A DNA stretch of 26,093 nt, taken from a virus. Under the pieces are notes generated by a model. The model did not search any database, was not told the origin of the DNA, and was given only the letters and a program-made list of their open reading frames with translations. A program made the position numbers and the translations under genes. Where the stretch lies: IMG/VR virus record IMGVR_UViG_3300037138_000245, positions 1-26,093 of that record; one strand, given 5' to 3'. How positions within the stretch are numbered: position 1 is the stretch's first letter; each line of letters begins with the position of its first letter. Positions 24,135 through 26,093 of this stretch are shown piece by piece.

Positions 24135-24629
24135 ATGCCAGTAATGAGCCAGCGGGCGTACTCCCGACAGCGCGGAGTCTCGGCGAGCACCGTCCAGAAG
24201 GCAATCGCGTCTGGTCGCATCCACACCTTGCCCAACGGCCAGATCGATTCCGAGATTGCCGACGCAGAGTGGGCGCGCAACACCCAAACCCAAGCGCCAC
24301 CAGTGGACCGGCGCGGCCAGCAACCAGAAGACGACGCGGAGGTCTTTGGCGCGTCGCAGTATACGAAGGCGCGGGCGGTGCGGGAACACTACCAGGCGCG
24401 CCTCGCCAAGATCGATTACGAGGAACGGATCGCGAAGCTCGTCTCGGGCGAAGAAGTCCAGGTCGCCGCCTTCAATAAGTTCCGCCAGTTCCGCGACGCG
24501 ATGATCAACCTCCCCGACCGCCTGGCGGCGATGCTTGCCGCCGAGACCGTAGAGGCCACGGTGCATGCGCTCCTCACGAATGAGATCCGGAAGGCCCTGA
24601 ATGATTTTGCCGACGAATCTAACGGCTGA
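24135..24629 (+). CDS. Phage terminase small subunit (Nu1-like)
   Basis: A 164-residue DNA-packaging protein. The N-terminal HTH (SQRAYSRQRGVSASTVQKAIASGRI) with a wing-like HTLPNGQIDSEIADAEW matches the Nu1-type DNA-recognition domain. A basic/acidic helical C-terminal part (YTKARAVREHYQARLAKIDYEERIAKLVSG, then FRDAMINLPDRLAAML) would mediate oligomerisation and contact with the large subunit. ATG 24135 is used; ATG 24144 is an alternative. The large-subunit gene starts 29 bases before its stop, so the two are co-translated. The subunit would recognise the phage packaging site and load the motor. Confidence 0.88.
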   Translation: MPVMSQRAYSRQRGVSASTVQKAIASGRIHTLPNGQIDSEIADAEWARNTQTQAPPVDRRGQQPEDDAEVFGASQYTKARAVREHYQARLAKIDYEERIAKLVSGEEVQVAAFNKFRQFRDAMINLPDRLAAMLAAETVEATVHALLTNEIRKALNDFADESNG

Positions 24630-26093
24630 AGAGATCTACGGTGCCGCTGCCGCGGCTGGCGCGCGGCCGGACCCGCTGCTCACCATTTCGCAGTGGGCCG
24701 ACCGCTACCGCTGGCTCTCGCAACGCGCGTCCGCTGAGCACGGTCGCTGGCGCACGGAGCGGACGCCCTACTTGCGCGAGATCATGGACTGCCTTTCGCC
24801 CATGTCGCCCATCGAGCGAACGATCTTCATGAAGGGCGCGCAGATTGGCGGCACGGAGTGCGGCAACAACTGGATGGGATACATCATCCACCAGGCCCCC
24901 GGCCCAATGATGTCGGTGCAACCGACTGTCGAGATGGCCAAGCGCAACTCGAAGCAGCGCATCGATCCGCTGATCGAAGAGTCGGAAGTCCTGCGGAAAC
25001 TCGTCCGCGATCCGAGGTCGCGCGATTCCGGCAACACGGTTCTGTCGAAGGACTTTCCGGGGGGCGTGCTGGTGATGACCGGCGCGAACAGCGCGGTCGG
25101 CCTTCGGTCGATGGCGGCACGATACCTGTTCCTCGACGAGGTGGACGCTTACCCAGGTGATGTGGAGGGCGAGGGCGACCCGATCACGCTGGCGATGGCG
25201 CGCACACGGACGTTCGCGCGTCGCAAAGTGTTTCTGGTTTCGACGCCGAAGATCACCGGCATGAGCCGGATCGAGTCGGCGTATGAGGAGAGCGACCAGC
25301 GGAAGTACTGGGTGCCGTGTCCGACGTGCCGCGAGTTCCAGATCCTGAAGTTCGCGCAACTGCGGTGGCCAAAGGGCGATCCGCAGAGTGCGGTTTACGT
25401 CTGCGAGCACTGCGGCCAGGAGATTCGCAACCACCAGAAGCAGTCGATGCTGGCGTGCGGCGAGTGGCGCGCCGGCGCGAAAGGCGATGGTAGGACGGCG
25501 GGCTTCCATATCTCCAGCCTGTACAGTCCGGTCGGTTGGTTCTCGTGGGGCGACGCCGCCAAGCAGTTCGAGCAAGCGCAGAAGAACCCGGCGTTGCTTC
25601 AGGTCTTCGTCAACACAGTGCTGGGCGAGACTTGGACGCTCCTCGGCGAAGCCCCGGAGTGGCAGAAGCTCTACGACCGGCGTGAGGACTATAAGGTCGG
25701 ACTGGTCCCACGCGGCGGTCTGTTCCTCACGGCGGGCGCGGACGTCCAGAAGGATCGCATTGAGGTCGAGATTGCCGCCTGGGGCCGTGGAAAGGAATCG
25801 TGGTCCGTCGATTATCGGGTGTTCGAAGGCGACACCTCTCGCGCGGCAGTGTGGGAGAAACTTACCGGCTTGCTGAACGAATCCTTCGCAACTGAATCTG
25901 GTCTGGAGTTGCCCATCATGCAACTCGCAGTGGATTCCGGCTTCGCCACTATCGAGGTGTACCAGTGGGCGCGGCGGCAGGGCGGGCGCGTGCTGGTGAT
26001 CAAAGGCGATTCGCGGACTCCATCGCTCATTGGTTCGGCGTCTCCGGTAGAAGTCGGGCCGATGGGCGCGAAGCTGAAGCGCGGCGTCCGGGT
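24601..26093 (+). CDS. Phage terminase large subunit, GpA family (partial, truncated by window end)
   Basis: An open frame from ATG 24601 to the end of the window (497 complete codons). The product is a GpA-type packaging ATPase-nuclease. The N-terminal part has ISQWADRYRWLS and the adenine/Walker A-like FMKGAQIGGTE (77-86). Walker B is YLFLDEVDAYP (175-185). A STPKITG coupling motif is visible, then a four-Cys zinc site C240-x2-C243 and C268-x2-C271. The nuclease domain begins near LTAGADVQKDRIEVEI (Asp381) and continues to AVDSGFAT near the edge. It overlaps the small-subunit gene by 29 bases in another frame. The 3' end lies outside the window, so integrity cannot be judged beyond this point. 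Confidence 0.93.
   Translation, partial: MILPTNLTAEEIYGAAAAAGARPDPLLTISQWADRYRWLSQRASAEHGRWRTERTPYLREIMDCLSPMSPIERTIFMKGAQIGGTECGNNWMGYIIHQAPGPMMSVQPTVEMAKRNSKQRIDPLIEESEVLRKLVRDPRSRDSGNTVLSKDFPGGVLVMTGANSAVGLRSMAARYLFLDEVDAYPGDVEGEGDPITLAMARTRTFARRKVFLVSTPKITGMSRIESAYEESDQRKYWVPCPTCREFQILKFAQLRWPKGDPQSAVYVCEHCGQEIRNHQKQSMLACGEWRAGAKGDGRTAGFHISSLYSPVGWFSWGDAAKQFEQAQKNPALLQVFVNTVLGETWTLLGEAPEWQKLYDRREDYKVGLVPRGGLFLTAGADVQKDRIEVEIAAWGRGKESWSVDYRVFEGDTSRAAVWEKLTGLLNESFATESGLELPIMQLAVDSGFATIEVYQWARRQGGRVLVIKGDSRTPSLIGSASPVEVGPMGAKLKRGVR

Noticed and set aside
24619-25923. A 434-codon open frame on the minus strand
   Set aside because: It is antisense to the terminase large-subunit gene, whose plus-strand frame is open to the window end with clear ATPase, zinc and nuclease motifs. 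The minus translation is Arg/Leu-rich without a domain.

Overview
The window is GC-rich DNA (roughly 60 percent by eye) that reads as one end of an integrated phage or phage-like element beside a host tRNA-Asn gene. The host cannot be fixed from the sequence. The mixture of a CCA-encoding tRNA gene, a DUF2924/serine recombinase pair, DUF3489, DinD and ParB-methyltransferase fusions is common in soil Acidobacteriota and Proteobacteria, and I would lean to one of these with low confidence.

Layout. (1) 44-118: tRNA-Asn(GTT). (2) 491-3173, plus strand: integration module made of a small unknown protein, a DUF2924 protein, a large serine recombinase and an HTH-like protein, all overlapping. (3) 3234-13135, minus strand: a defence operon, read in the order 13135 to 3234. 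It encodes a small zinc-knuckle/coiled-coil/winged-helix protein with an SSB-like acidic tip, a SNF2/RapA-type helicase, a very large beta-class adenine methyltransferase, and a type III Res-like helicase-nuclease. (4) 13222-16102, plus strand, divergent from the defence operon: dinD and two proteins I do not recognise, tightly coupled. (5) 16211-19478: a compact phage replication operon joined by stop/start overlaps: excisionase-like HTH, unknown protein, sigma-70-like factor, CHC2/Toprim primase and P4/D5-type helicase. It is followed by a strongly repeated inverted sequence at 19475-19587 that looks like a replication origin or a multi-site operator. (6) 19714-23537: an unknown CPEC protein and two tandem ParB-domain/DNA-methyltransferase fusions (one SPPY, one DPPY), then a short reading frame with no start codon. 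(7) 23601-24041, minus strand: a DUF3489 protein with its own intrinsic terminator, inserted like a phage moron. (8) 24135-26093: terminase small subunit and the start of a GpA-type large subunit, cut by the window end.

How it fits together. The recombinase would integrate and excise the element, the 16-19 kb operon would replicate it, and the terminase would package it. The two orphan-type methyltransferases probably protect its DNA. The 3-16 kb block between integration and replication genes looks like cargo. The most interesting part is the four-gene restriction-modification-like operon with a SNF2 helicase and an SSB-tip adaptor-like protein, facing a dinD operon across 86 bases that contain a tandem 9-base repeat.
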